DNA of 6,257 nt from Acetobacteraceae bacterium (GCA_003164305.1 PLSZ01000152.1:1-6257); one strand, 5' to 3'; shown: positions 1-5,578, numbered from the stretch's first letter. Numbers and translations are program-made. Notes: generated from the letters alone by a model not told the origin.

Positions 1-2
1 TC

Positions 3-221
3 AAGGAAAAGAAGCTGACCAACATCCGCGCCGCCGGCAAAGATGACGCGATGCTGCTGATCCCGCCGCGCAAGATGAGCCTGGAGCAGGCGATCGCCTA
101 CGTGGAAGACGATGAACTGGTGGAGGTCACGCCGGCCGCCATCCGACTGCGTAAGCGGTTCCTCGACCCGAACCAACGCAAGCGTAACGAGCGGAAGATC
201 GACGCGGAAGCGGCCGAATAG
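3..221 (+). CDS. typA: Translational GTPase TypA/BipA, C-terminal end (partial)
   Basis: This is the last 72 codons and the TAG stop of a gene that begins before the window. The translation contains [19 protein letters not shown], then [20 protein letters not shown], then [19 protein letters not shown]. This order is characteristic of the unique C-terminal domain of TypA/BipA, a ribosome-binding GTPase related to EF-G and needed for ribosome assembly and stress growth, notably in the cold. The arginine/lysine-rich tail is the usual ending, so the gene is complete at its 3' end. The GTPase domain and start lie outside the window. The next downstream gene remnant begins 53 bases later and is unrelated, so typA probably ends its transcription unit here. 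Identification rests on recognising the conserved tail and is strong. Confidence 0.95.
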   Translation, partial: KEKKLTNIRAAGKDDAMLLIPPRKMSLEQAIAYVEDDELVEVTPAAIRLRKRFLDPNQRKRNERKIDAEAAE

Positions 222-223
222 GG

Positions 224-249
224 CGAGCCTTATCAGGTCGCCTGGCTCG
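224..249 (+). terminator. Possible typA terminator hairpin (weak)
   Basis: Three bases after the typA stop, CGAGCC (224-229) can pair with GGCTCG (244-249), and inside it AGG (235-237) can pair with CCT (241-243) around a TCG loop, leaving a five-base bulge TTATC. Only GGGTTT follows, not a strong T run, and an alternative GGCGA/TCGCC pairing competes. It is a plausible transcription end but a weak intrinsic terminator. Confidence 0.3.
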
Positions 250-274
250 GGTTTCGAGTGCTTTATCGTTAAGC

Positions 275-526
275 ATGCCCAAGAAGCTCACCATAACAAC
301 CGACGCCGATGTGTATGAGGGCCTTCGCAGGGTCATCGGCCCCCGGCGCATCAGCCGCTTCCTGAACGATCTCGCCCGACCCCCCGTTGGACTTCGCTGC
401 TCACGATGTGGTCAAGGCGGTCGGTGCGGCGCGGCAGCCTGGTCGGAGGCGACGGTCGCAAGTGTGGTGGCCGGATCGCGGCGGTGGCCACGCGCGGCGT
501 TGCCAGGCGGTAAACGCCGAAGTTAG
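275..526 (+). pseudogene. Decayed ribbon-helix-helix antitoxin remnant
   Basis: The open frame starts with about 35 residues typical of a small chromosomal antitoxin family: KLTITTDADVYEGL, then RRVIG, then ISRFLNDLARP. This is a beta-strand followed by two helices, as in ribbon-helix-helix DNA-binding antitoxins. After ARP the frame no longer looks like the family. The usual acidic, alanine-rich middle is replaced by a Cys/Gly/Arg-rich stretch. A +1-type reading of the same bases (DFAAHDVVKAV) fits a degraded middle better, and the original frame later gives WSEATV, similar to the end of such antitoxins. I infer two compensating indels in an ancestral gene of about 80 codons. No ribosome binding site is visible before the ATG, and no cognate toxin follows. 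It may instead be a short live gene of unknown function; the N-terminal similarity is the reliable part. Confidence 0.5.
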
Positions 527-580
527 GCCGAAATTCATGGTTCCCGGGTTCGATCGGCCCCCGGTCCGATACCCAAACCC

Positions 581-823
581 ATGCCAGTTGTCTTCCGCCT
601 GGACGGTATACGTTTTTTCTTCTTCTCGAATGAGGGCGATCCGCGCGAGCCAGTCCATATTCATGCCCGCACGGCGTACGGCGATGCCAAACTGTGGCTT
701 TACCCCAATGTGCGGGTTGCTTACTCTCGGGGCTTCGACCAGCAAACCCTCGCACGCGTCACGCGTGCCGCGGTCGAGCGTAAGGACCTGATAGAAAGGG
801 CATGGCATGAGCATTTCGGCTAA
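581..823 (+). CDS. DUF4160 domain protein
   Basis: This 80-residue protein covers a complete DUF4160 domain. The hallmarks are all present: an N-terminal MPVVFRLDGIRFFFFSNEGD (residues 1-20), the PVHIHAR motif (about residues 24-30), AKLWLYPNVRVAYSRGF (residues 36-52), and a C-terminal helix ending in LIERAWHEHFG. The molecular function of the family is not established. Its genes are very often found directly beside DUF2442 genes, as here, and the pairs tend to lie in accessory regions, so a toxin-antitoxin-like role is commonly suspected. The HxH in PVHIHAR and the charged surface could be functional, but that is speculation. No Shine-Dalgarno sequence precedes the ATG (upstream bases are GATACCCAAACCC), so initiation may be weak or leaderless. 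The last 17 bases overlap the DUF2442 gene, implying co-expression. Confidence 0.88.
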   Translation: MPVVFRLDGIRFFFFSNEGDPREPVHIHARTAYGDAKLWLYPNVRVAYSRGFDQQTLARVTRAAVERKDLIERAWHEHFG

Positions 824-1061
824 CCGGGTATGGTTCGACGCCTCGACGATGTGGGTCGGCCTCACGGACGGCCGTACCCTGGGCGTGCCGCTCACGTGGT
901 TCCCGAGATTGGCGGCAGCCACGCCCGCGCAACGGGCCCGGTACGAAATCAGTGTCAGTGGCCCCGGGTTGCATTGGGAGGAGCTGGACGAGGATATCTC
1001 GGTCTCCGGCCTGCTTCTGGGCCAGGCGGACCGGACCGTGAGGCAACCGTCCGCCGCCTGA
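807..1061 (+). CDS. DUF2442 domain protein, partner of the DUF4160 gene
   Basis: This 84-residue protein matches the small DUF2442 family end to end. It shows VWFDASTMWVGLTDGRTLGVPLTWFPRL (residues 8-35), an ATPAQRARYEIS helix (about 38-49), and GLHWEELDEDISVSGLL (about 54-70), the usual acidic closing motif. DUF2442 proteins have no proven biochemical activity; in known gene pairs they sit immediately downstream of DUF4160. The start is supported by GAAAGGG (794-800) six bases before the ATG, and it lies 17 bases inside the upstream gene. That overlap makes translational coupling and fixed stoichiometry likely. A nearer ATG at 802 opens only a two-codon frame and is not a start. By analogy with toxin-antitoxin operons one partner could neutralise the other; which would be which is not visible in the sequence. 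Confidence 0.88.
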   Translation: MSISANRVWFDASTMWVGLTDGRTLGVPLTWFPRLAAATPAQRARYEISVSGPGLHWEELDEDISVSGLLLGQADRTVRQPSAA

Positions 1062-1095
1062 TGGCCGGATATCAGAAGAAATCGGGCTGCAAGGA

Positions 1096-1111
1096 TCGAA
1101 CCCCGGTTCGA
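1096..1111. repeat. Perfect palindrome between convergent small genes
   Basis: TCGAACC and GGTTCGA form perfect 7-bp arms around a central CC. The site lies 34 bases past the DUF2442 stop and 64 bases before the end of the oppositely oriented mazF-like gene. The two-base centre is too tight for a full RNA hairpin, although a shorter stem could form. No T run follows on either strand, so it is not a standard terminator. A protein-binding site is possible. Confidence 0.45.
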
Positions 1112-1175
1112 GGCGTAGGACAATGACTCTCTGTTGTGCGTGAGGCGACGTGACCGATCCGAGCTCGGGCGGGTA

Positions 1176-1523
1176 CTAAATCGCGATCAGCGCCACGAGT
1201 TTCGCACGGACCTCTTCGGCGAGCGTTTCGCTGATCGACGCGCCGGCGTATGTCACCGGCCGCTCCCGAACATCGATGCTGCGAATGTGACTGAGCAGGA
1301 TTTCGCCCGAAACCGGAAGCCCGGACGGCAGAACGACGCTGGTGGGGACCGACCGGGCACGGGAGACGATCGGACAGACGACCGCCAACCCCGTATTCGC
1401 GGTGAATACTTTCGCGGACACCACCAAAGCGGGCCGCCGTCCTCCTTCCTCCCGACCATTCGTCCGATTGAAGTCGGTCCAGATCAGGTCCCCGGCATCC
1501 GGTTGCCAGGCCGTCTCAATCAT
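1176..1523 (-). CDS. MazF/PemK-family toxin endoribonuclease
   Basis: This 115-residue protein has the layout of the MazF/PemK/ChpB toxins, which are ribosome-independent mRNA interferases cutting single-stranded RNA at short sequences. Visible elements are GDLIWTDFN (residues 11-19), the conserved loop and strand GRRPALVVS (about 28-36) with the expected catalytic arginine (R30), and LAVVCPIVSRARSVPTSVVLP (about 46-66). In that last stretch S54 occupies the place of the usual catalytic Thr/Ser. GEILLSHIRSIDVRER (about 73-88) follows, then a C-terminal helix. Length is normal for the family and nothing is broken. Its ATG overlaps the antitoxin TGA as ATGA, so translation is coupled to the antitoxin, the classic arrangement. 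It most resembles ChpB-type toxins. The cleavage sequence cannot be read from the gene. Confidence 0.92.
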   Translation of the reverse strand: MIETAWQPDAGDLIWTDFNRTNGREEGGRRPALVVSAKVFTANTGLAVVCPIVSRARSVPTSVVLPSGLPVSGEILLSHIRSIDVRERPVTYAGASISETLAEEVRAKLVALIAI

Positions 1524-1780
1524 TCGTCCAGCGTTTCCTGACCGGCGTCAGGCCCCCATTCGTACGCATTGGAGTAAATCGTCCGCCACTCACCGGGCGT
1601 CTTTCCGGCGAACAACTCCTCCGGCGTGTATCTCGGCTTGGCCCGCCGAATGACAATCTGTCCTGGGCTCGACACGACCTCAACCCGCTCACCCTCGCGA
1701 AGGCTGAGTTCGCTGGCGATCTCGTTGGGCAAGCGCACGGCGAGATTTTTCCCCCATCGCCCGAGAATTGCATGGGTCAT
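1520..1780 (-). CDS. MazE/AbrB-type antitoxin
   Basis: This 86-residue protein begins MTHAILGRWGKNLAVRLP. It has a swapped-hairpin AbrB/MazE DNA-binding domain at residues 3-48, with the signature GKNLAVRLPNEIASELSLREGERVEVV and then GQIVIRR. An acidic, aromatic tail follows (residues 50-86, including YTPEELF and NAYEWGPDAGQE), of the kind that wraps around the MazF dimer and blocks it. I chose the ATG at 1780 because a strong AGGAGG (bases 1793 to 1788 on this strand) stands seven bases upstream and family homology begins there; the frame stays open further upstream without family-like sequence. It is the first gene of a two-gene operon. By family precedent the antitoxin alone, and better with toxin, would repress its own promoter. 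Confidence 0.93.
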   Translation of the reverse strand: MTHAILGRWGKNLAVRLPNEIASELSLREGERVEVVSSPGQIVIRRAKPRYTPEELFAGKTPGEWRTIYSNAYEWGPDAGQETLDE

Positions 1781-1792
1781 CGTGTTTCCTCC

Positions 1793-1800
1793 TGACGTCA
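1793..1800. repeat. TGACGTCA palindrome beside the mazE ribosome binding site
   Basis: This perfect 8-bp palindrome touches the AGGAGG ribosome binding site of the antitoxin gene and lies just downstream of the predicted promoter. It could be an extra operator half-site pair or be fortuitous. Confidence 0.35.
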
Positions 1801-1805
1801 TCCTT

Positions 1806-1834
1806 GAGATATTCCTGACATATCTCCTTGTCCA
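1806..1834 (-). promoter_or_regulatory. Candidate mazEF promoter with inverted-repeat operator
   Basis: On the - strand TGGACA (1834 to 1829; five of six bases of the -35 consensus) is followed after exactly 17 bases by TATCTC (1811 to 1806; a weak -10). An inverted repeat, GAGATAT (1806-1812) and ATATCTC (1820-1826) around a 7-base centre, covers the -10 and most of the spacer, where a MazE-type autorepressor would bind. A second, smaller inverted repeat (AGAGC at 1834-1838 and GCTCT at 1844-1848) lies at and above the -35. The start point and repression are inferred. Confidence 0.5.
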
Positions 1835-1943
1835 GAGCAACAAGCTCTCCGTGCGGTGCAACATCCGAGAGATCTTCAGGCGATCCTCGGCCGCAACCAC
1901 GCCTTGACGCCACCACCCCGCAACCGCCACTTCTCTCCTCACC

Positions 1944-2888
1944 ATGGCAACGCACATCGTCGTCGATCACCGTCTCCAATCGTCCGCCCGGCATCCGGAG
2001 AAGGCGAACCGCCCGGACAACCCGATCCAGCGGAAACCCGCGTGGATCCGTGTCAAAGCGCCCAATCACCCGATCTATCATGAGACCCGCGCGCTGATGC
2101 GGGAGAACCGGCTGACCACCGTTTGCGAGGAAGCCGCGTGTCCCAACATCGGCGAATGCTGGACGCAACGTCACGCGACCATGATGATCATGGGCGACAT
2201 TTGCACGCGCGCCTGCTCGTTCTGCAATGTCGCGACCGGGATGCCCGGACGTCTCGATCACGATGAGCCGGCCCGCGTGGCCGACGCCGTCGCCAAACTC
2301 GGCCTGCGTCACGTCGTCGTCACCAGCGTGGATCGCGACGATCTGGACGACGGCGGCGCCGCCCATTTCGCCGCGACCATCGCCGCGATCCGCGCCGCCG
2401 CGCCGCAAACCACGGTCGAGGTCCTGACCCCCGACTTTCTGCGCAAACCCGGCGCCATGGAGATTGTCGCGGACGCGCGTCCCGACGTGTTCAACCACAA
2501 CCTGGAAACGGTGCCTCGGCTTTACCCCACGATCCGGCCGGGCGCGCGGTATTATCAGTCGCTGCGCCTGCTCGATCAGGTCAAACGGCGCGATCCGTCG
2601 ATCTTCACCAAATCCGGCCTCATGGTCGGGTTGGGAGAATCCCGCACCGAAATCACCCAGGTGATGGACGATTTGCGCATCGCCGACGTCGATTTCCTGA
2701 CAATCGGCCAATACCTGCAGCCGACCGTCAAGCACGCCGCCGTCGAAGCCTTCATCACGCCCGAGGAATTCGACCAGTACGCCGCCGTCGCCCGCGCGAA
2801 AGGGTTTCACCTCGTCTCGGCCAGTCCGCTGACCCGAAGCTCGTATCACGCCGACGAGGATTTCGCGGCGCTGCGCGCCACTCGCTAA
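1944..2888 (+). CDS. lipA: Lipoyl synthase, radical SAM
   Basis: LipA inserts two sulfur atoms into protein-bound octanoyl groups to make the lipoyl cofactor of pyruvate and 2-oxoglutarate dehydrogenases and the glycine cleavage system. Both iron-sulfur cluster sites are intact. The auxiliary, sulfur-donating cluster is bound by C61, C66 and C72 ([12 protein letters not shown]). The radical SAM cluster is bound by C87, C91 and C94 ([10 protein letters not shown]3CX2C). The C-terminal RSSYHA motif at 298-303 supplies the serine ligand of the auxiliary cluster. Other family motifs are [16 protein letters not shown] (124-139), NHNLETV (184-190), [10 protein letters not shown] (223-232) and TIGQYLQP (253-260). 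The length of 314 residues is normal. The ATG at 1944 is the first start after an in-frame stop at 1905-1907, but no Shine-Dalgarno precedes it (CTCTCCTCACC). It is transcribed divergently from mazEF and leads into the RatA-like gene. Confidence 0.98.
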   Translation: MATHIVVDHRLQSSARHPEKANRPDNPIQRKPAWIRVKAPNHPIYHETRALMRENRLTTVCEEAACPNIGECWTQRHATMMIMGDICTRACSFCNVATGMPGRLDHDEPARVADAVAKLGLRHVVVTSVDRDDLDDGGAAHFAATIAAIRAAAPQTTVEVLTPDFLRKPGAMEIVADARPDVFNHNLETVPRLYPTIRPGARYYQSLRLLDQVKRRDPSIFTKSGLMVGLGESRTEITQVMDDLRIADVDFLTIGQYLQPTVKHAAVEAFITPEEFDQYAAVARAKGFHLVSASPLTRSSYHADEDFAALRATR

Positions 2889-3349
2889 TGCCCACGCACG
2901 CCGAACGCCAGGTTTTGCCCTACAAGCCTGAACAACTGTTCGAACTCGTTCTCGACGTCGCCAAATATCCCCAGTTTCTGCCGTGGTGCGTCGCCGCGCG
3001 GGTGCGGTCCAGTTCCGACAAAGAGGTGCACGCCGACATGACGATCGGCTACGGGCCGTTCCGGGAATCGTTCACCAGCCGGGTGACCCCATCGCGTCCC
3101 GAGCGCATCGACGTTCAATACGAAAAAGGTCCGTTCAAATATCTGAACAACCATTGGCTCTTCCTGCCGCATCCGGACGGCACCGAGGTCGCCTTCTATG
3201 TCGATTTCGAGTTCAACAGCCGGATTTTGCAGGCCGCCATCGGCGTGGTGTTCAACGAAGCCGTGCGCCGGATGGTCGCCGCCTTCCATAAGCGGGCCAT
3301 CGCGGTTTACGGTCCTTCGAAACCGCGCCCCACGGCGCCAAAAGCCTGA
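2888..3349 (+). CDS. RatA/COQ10-like START-domain protein, probable ubiquinone-binding
   Basis: This 153-residue single-domain protein belongs to the START-like polyketide cyclase/COQ10 family. Family features are the N-terminal YKPEQLFELVLDVAKYPQFLPWC (residues 12-34), GPFKYLNNHWLFLP (81-94), VDFEFNSRILQ (105-115), and the C-terminal helix VVFNEAVRRMVAAFHKRAIAVYG (120-142). In mitochondria COQ10 binds coenzyme Q and supports respiration. The E. coli homologue RatA was described as an anti-ribosome-association toxin, and automatic annotation often carries the word toxin. Here the ATG shares one base with the lipA TAA stop (TAATG), which indicates coupled translation. Adjacency to lipA is a common alphaproteobacterial arrangement that fits a respiratory, quinone-related role better than a toxin. 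There is no antitoxin partner. No Shine-Dalgarno is seen, consistent with re-initiation by ribosomes leaving lipA. Confidence 0.93.
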   Translation: MPTHAERQVLPYKPEQLFELVLDVAKYPQFLPWCVAARVRSSSDKEVHADMTIGYGPFRESFTSRVTPSRPERIDVQYEKGPFKYLNNHWLFLPHPDGTEVAFYVDFEFNSRILQAAIGVVFNEAVRRMVAAFHKRAIAVYGPSKPRPTAPKA

Positions 3350-3363
3350 CCGGAGCCCACGCA

Positions 3364-4443
3364 ATGGCTTATTCCTCCATCTACGCCCCCGCTCGTATGG
3401 ACCCGGCTCTGCCACCGTTGCGGGTGAACCTTTATTCCGACACGCAAACCAAACCGTCGCCAGGCATGAAAGAGGCGATGATGGCGGCGGAAGTCGGCGA
3501 CGAGCAACACGGCGACGATCCGGCGATCCTGGAATTGTGCGACCGAATGGCCGCGTTGCTGGACAAGGAGGCGGCGGTGTTCCTGCCCTCCGGCACGATG
3601 TGCAATCAGATCGCGATCCTGACCCATTGCCGCGCCGGCGATGAAATCCTGGCGCACGAGTTATCGCACATCATCGCCAACGAGGGCGGCGGCCCGGGAG
3701 CACTGACCGGAGCAGTGGTACTGGGCTTGCGAGGGGAACGGGGACAGTTCGATCCGGAGACCGTGCGCGCCGCTTTGCGCGAACCGCGCCGCAACGCCCC
3801 ACCGCAAACCTTGCTGGAAGTCGAGCAAACCGCGAATTCCGGCGGTGGTTCCATTTGGCCTCTGGATAAGCTCAACGCCATCATGGACACGGCCCACGAG
3901 GCCGGGATGCGCACCCACATGGACGGCGCCCGCCTGATGAACGCCGTCGTCGCGGCCGGGGTGCCGGCGCATGAGATGGTGGCGAAGTGCGACTCAGTCT
4001 GGCTCGATTTCACCAAGGGCCTCGGGGCACCGCTCGGGGCGGTGCTGTGTGGCTCGGCTCGCTTTATCGATGAGGCCTGGCAATGGAAGCAGCGGCTCGG
4101 CGGTTCGCTGCGGCAGGGGGGCATCTGCGCGGCCGCTTGCACCTACGCGCTCGACCACAACGTTGACCGCCTCGCCGAGGACCATGCGAACGCCCGTTTC
4201 CTTGCTCAGGGGTTGGCTCAGGTGGCTGGTCTGATGGTGGAGGAGCCCGAGACGAACCTGGTGTTCTTCGATACGCGCGGCGCCGGCGTGACGGCGGACG
4301 AACTGGCGGACCGTATTCGATGGGACGGCGTTCAGGTCTCCACGGTTGGCAAATATCGGGTGCGTGCCTGCACGCATCTGGACGTGGACCGGGCGGGCGT
4401 CGAGTTGGCGATCCAGGTGATTCGCGAAAAAATTTCCCGCTAA
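3364..4443 (+). CDS. Low-specificity threonine aldolase family PLP enzyme
   Basis: This 359-residue fold-type I PLP enzyme matches the threonine aldolase/beta-eliminating lyase family, which cleaves threonine and allo-threonine to glycine and acetaldehyde and may act on other beta-hydroxy amino acids. Visible elements are LYSDTQTKPSPGM (23-35), GDEQHGDDP (45-53), the phosphate-binding LPSGTMCN (74-81), SHIIANEGGG with H102 placed to stack on PLP, and HMDGAR (185-190) with D187 contacting the ring nitrogen. The Schiff-base lysine is K218 in DFTKGLGAPLGAVLCGS. VRACTHLD (333-340) holds a likely carboxylate-binding arginine. The ATG at 3364 has GGAG (3352-3355) eight bases upstream; an ATG at codon 12 is less likely. 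It starts 14 bases after the RatA-like gene, so it probably shares the lipA transcript. Stereospecificity and true substrate cannot be told, so I give no gene symbol. Confidence 0.93.
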   Translation: MAYSSIYAPARMDPALPPLRVNLYSDTQTKPSPGMKEAMMAAEVGDEQHGDDPAILELCDRMAALLDKEAAVFLPSGTMCNQIAILTHCRAGDEILAHELSHIIANEGGGPGALTGAVVLGLRGERGQFDPETVRAALREPRRNAPPQTLLEVEQTANSGGGSIWPLDKLNAIMDTAHEAGMRTHMDGARLMNAVVAAGVPAHEMVAKCDSVWLDFTKGLGAPLGAVLCGSARFIDEAWQWKQRLGGSLRQGGICAAACTYALDHNVDRLAEDHANARFLAQGLAQVAGLMVEEPETNLVFFDTRGAGVTADELADRIRWDGVQVSTVGKYRVRACTHLDVDRAGVELAIQVIREKISR

Positions 4444-4475
4444 TCCGAATTTCGTTCACCGAAGATTAGGTTTTT
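4441..4475 (+). terminator. Possible intrinsic terminator after the aldolase gene
   Basis: TAATC (4441-4445, starting at the stop codon) can pair with GATTA (4464-4468), and TTCG (4451-4454) with CGAA (4460-4463) around a five-base loop, with a five-base bulge on the 5' side. GG and then a run of five T (4471-4475) follow. The stem is AT-rich and interrupted, so termination is likely partial. Confidence 0.35.
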
Positions 4476-4486
4476 GCCGCCAGGTT

Positions 4487-4512
4487 TCCGGGATCGCCAC
4501 TTGTCCCGGAGG
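4487..4512 (+). promoter_or_regulatory. Hairpin that overlaps the ribosome binding site of the EF-hand gene
   Basis: TCCGGGA (4487-4493) and TCCCGGA (4504-4510) are perfect 7-bp inverted arms around a 10-base loop. The 3' arm contains the first three bases of the GGAGG Shine-Dalgarno sequence (4508-4512), which lies eight bases before the ATG at 4521. In the folded mRNA the ribosome binding site would be partly hidden. Whether this controls translation is inference; the hairpin itself is plain in the sequence. Confidence 0.5.
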
Positions 4513-4520
4513 CTCCTCTC

Positions 4521-4874
4521 ATGCGCCTGCTCCACGCCCTTTTGCTGCTGCCGTTGCTCGCCGGTCCAGCCTTCGCCCAATCGGCCCCGCCCGCGGCTTC
4601 CGCGCCCGCCCATCACGGCCGGCGGACCGCCGCGGAACATTTCGCGGACGCCAACACGACCCATGATGGGCATATGACGATGGAGCAGGCATCGTCGGGC
4701 TATAAGTCACTCGCGAAGTCCTTCTCCCAGATCGATGTCGAGCACCACGGTTACATCACGATGGACGACATCAAGGCCTGGCGCGCGGCGAAGAAAGCCG
4801 CGCGGACAGCCGCCAAACACGCGGCGTCCGACGCGGGAGACGGCGCGGCGGCGCGGCAGGCGAGCCAAAACTGA
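4521..4874 (+). CDS. Secreted small EF-hand-like protein
   Basis: This 117-residue protein has a clear Sec signal peptide: MRL, a leucine-rich core (LLHALLLLPLLAG), then AFA with likely cleavage before Q20. The mature part has a Pro/Ala/His linker and two EF-hand-like calcium loops. Loop 1 is NTTHDGHMTMEQ (residues 45-56) and loop 2 is DVEHHGYITMDD (72-83). Both keep the central glycine and a hydrophobic residue at position 8. Position 12, normally Glu, is Gln in loop 1 and Asp in loop 2, so calcium binding may be weak or altered; histidines in and near the loops could favour another metal. The C-terminus (about 87-117) is Ala/Lys-rich and probably helical or disordered. I recognise the type but no specific function. 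It lies 77 bases after the aldolase gene and may have its own expression control through the hairpin at its start. Confidence 0.85.
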   Translation: MRLLHALLLLPLLAGPAFAQSAPPAASAPAHHGRRTAAEHFADANTTHDGHMTMEQASSGYKSLAKSFSQIDVEHHGYITMDDIKAWRAAKKAARTAAKHAASDAGDGAAARQASQN

Positions 4875-4903
4875 AGCAATTCATCCCGCGCCGATGCGCC
4901 GGA

Positions 4904-5557
4904 CTATGCCCTGTAAGCGCGCAGGAATGTGCCAACGGCGGCGGCCACGACAGCCTCGATCGCGGCGGCATCCGGCGCCGGTGCGAGGCCCAGGGTAGCC
5001 CGGAGATACAAACCGGACCGGAGCAGCCCAAGGAACTGCTCGGCCGCGACTTCAGGGTCCGGCACATCCAGCGCGGGTTGCGACGCCATCCAGGCGGCCA
5101 GCCGCTGCCTGCCCGCGACCGGACCGTTGTCGTAAAAGGCTCGGCCGAGTTCAGGAAACCGCACACTCTCCGCGATGACCAACCGATGAATGGCCAATGA
5201 TCGATCGAGCAGAAAGAACCTCAGGATTCTGCCGCCGATCGTCCGCAGCACCTCTCCAAGGCTTGCCATATCGAGGGCGCCATCCTCCGGCAGATCGTCG
5301 GCGGGCATGATATTCTCGAGGCACGCGACATGGACGATCGTCGCGAACAGCCGGTCCTTGGACTCGAAATGCGCGTAGAGCGTCGCCTTCGATACATCGG
5401 CCGCCCGGGCGATCGCGTCCATGCTCACGGCGCCATAGCCTCGCGCCGCGAACAATTCAGTCGCGGCGTTCAAAATCGCGCGCCGTTTCGGCGATTCAGC
5501 GTCCTCTGACCCGGCCATCATCTGGGGATGCCGCGAAAGCGCGCTGACCGCAAGCAT
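4904..5557 (-). CDS. TetR/AcrR-family transcriptional repressor
   Basis: This 217-residue protein has a TetR N-terminal DNA-binding domain at about residues 24-72. ILNAATELFAARGYGAVSM is helix 1 to turn, DAIARAADVSKATLYAHF is the helix-turn-helix with the recognition helix, and ESKDRLF follows. The C-terminal ligand and dimer domain contains ILRFFLLDRSLAIHRLVIAES (about 111-131), RFPELGRAFYDNGP (133-146), and EQFLGLLRSGLYLRATLGL (173-191), like the AefR-type C-terminal domain. It is transcribed divergently from an EmrA-type membrane fusion protein, the standard arrangement for a local efflux repressor. I list the ATG at 5557, but neither it nor the Met-Met pair at residues 13-14 (5521-5516) has a good ribosome binding site, so the shorter start is possible. 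It converges on the EF-hand gene, with 29 bases between the stops. The inducer is unknown. Confidence 0.93.
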   Translation of the reverse strand: MLAVSALSRHPQMMAGSEDAESPKRRAILNAATELFAARGYGAVSMDAIARAADVSKATLYAHFESKDRLFATIVHVACLENIMPADDLPEDGALDMASLGEVLRTIGGRILRFFLLDRSLAIHRLVIAESVRFPELGRAFYDNGPVAGRQRLAAWMASQPALDVPDPEVAAEQFLGLLRSGLYLRATLGLAPAPDAAAIEAVVAAAVGTFLRAYRA

Positions 5558-5564
5558 AAACCAG

Positions 5565-5578
5565 ACCGTTCAGTTCAG
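5565..5578. repeat. 14-bp direct repeat, copy 1, next to the tetR-type start
   Basis: ACCGTTCAGTTCAG is found here, seven bases before the regulator's ATG (reading on the - strand), and again, identical and in the same orientation, at 5623-5636. It contains two overlapping GTTCAG half-sites but its left flank (CCAGAC) does not complete the palindrome seen at copy 2. It is probably a weaker site for the same regulator. Confidence 0.6.

Noticed and set aside
541..575. Hairpin-like ATCGG/CCGAT and T-loop-like GGTTCGATC before the DUF4160 gene
   Set aside because: The stem is only five bases with poor interior pairing and the T-loop flanks do not pair, so neither a riboswitch, a tRNA fragment nor a terminator is supported.
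1093..1111. tRNA-like T-arm sequence (GGTTCGA context) on either strand
   Set aside because: The bases flanking the TTCGATC-like loop do not pair as a T stem, and no anticodon arm, D arm or acceptor stem is present around it.
401..1123. 240-residue open frame on the - strand
   Set aside because: It is antisense to the DUF4160 and DUF2442 genes, with no recognisable domain and an arginine/proline-rich composition typical of shadow frames.
1808..2083. Open + frame across the mazE-lipA gap ([19 protein letters not shown])
   Set aside because: The peptide looked briefly like a protein tail, but it has no ribosome binding site and no recognised family, and it runs out of frame into lipA. It is possibly a gene remnant but not supportable.
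1689..2849. 386-residue open frame on the - strand
   Set aside because: It lies antisense to lipA and mazE, which have unmistakable family motifs; long antisense frames are expected in GC-rich coding DNA.
4875..4903. Terminator between the convergent EF-hand and TetR-type genes
   Set aside because: Only a 4-bp GCGC/GCGC stem with a CGAT loop is present and there is no T run on either side.
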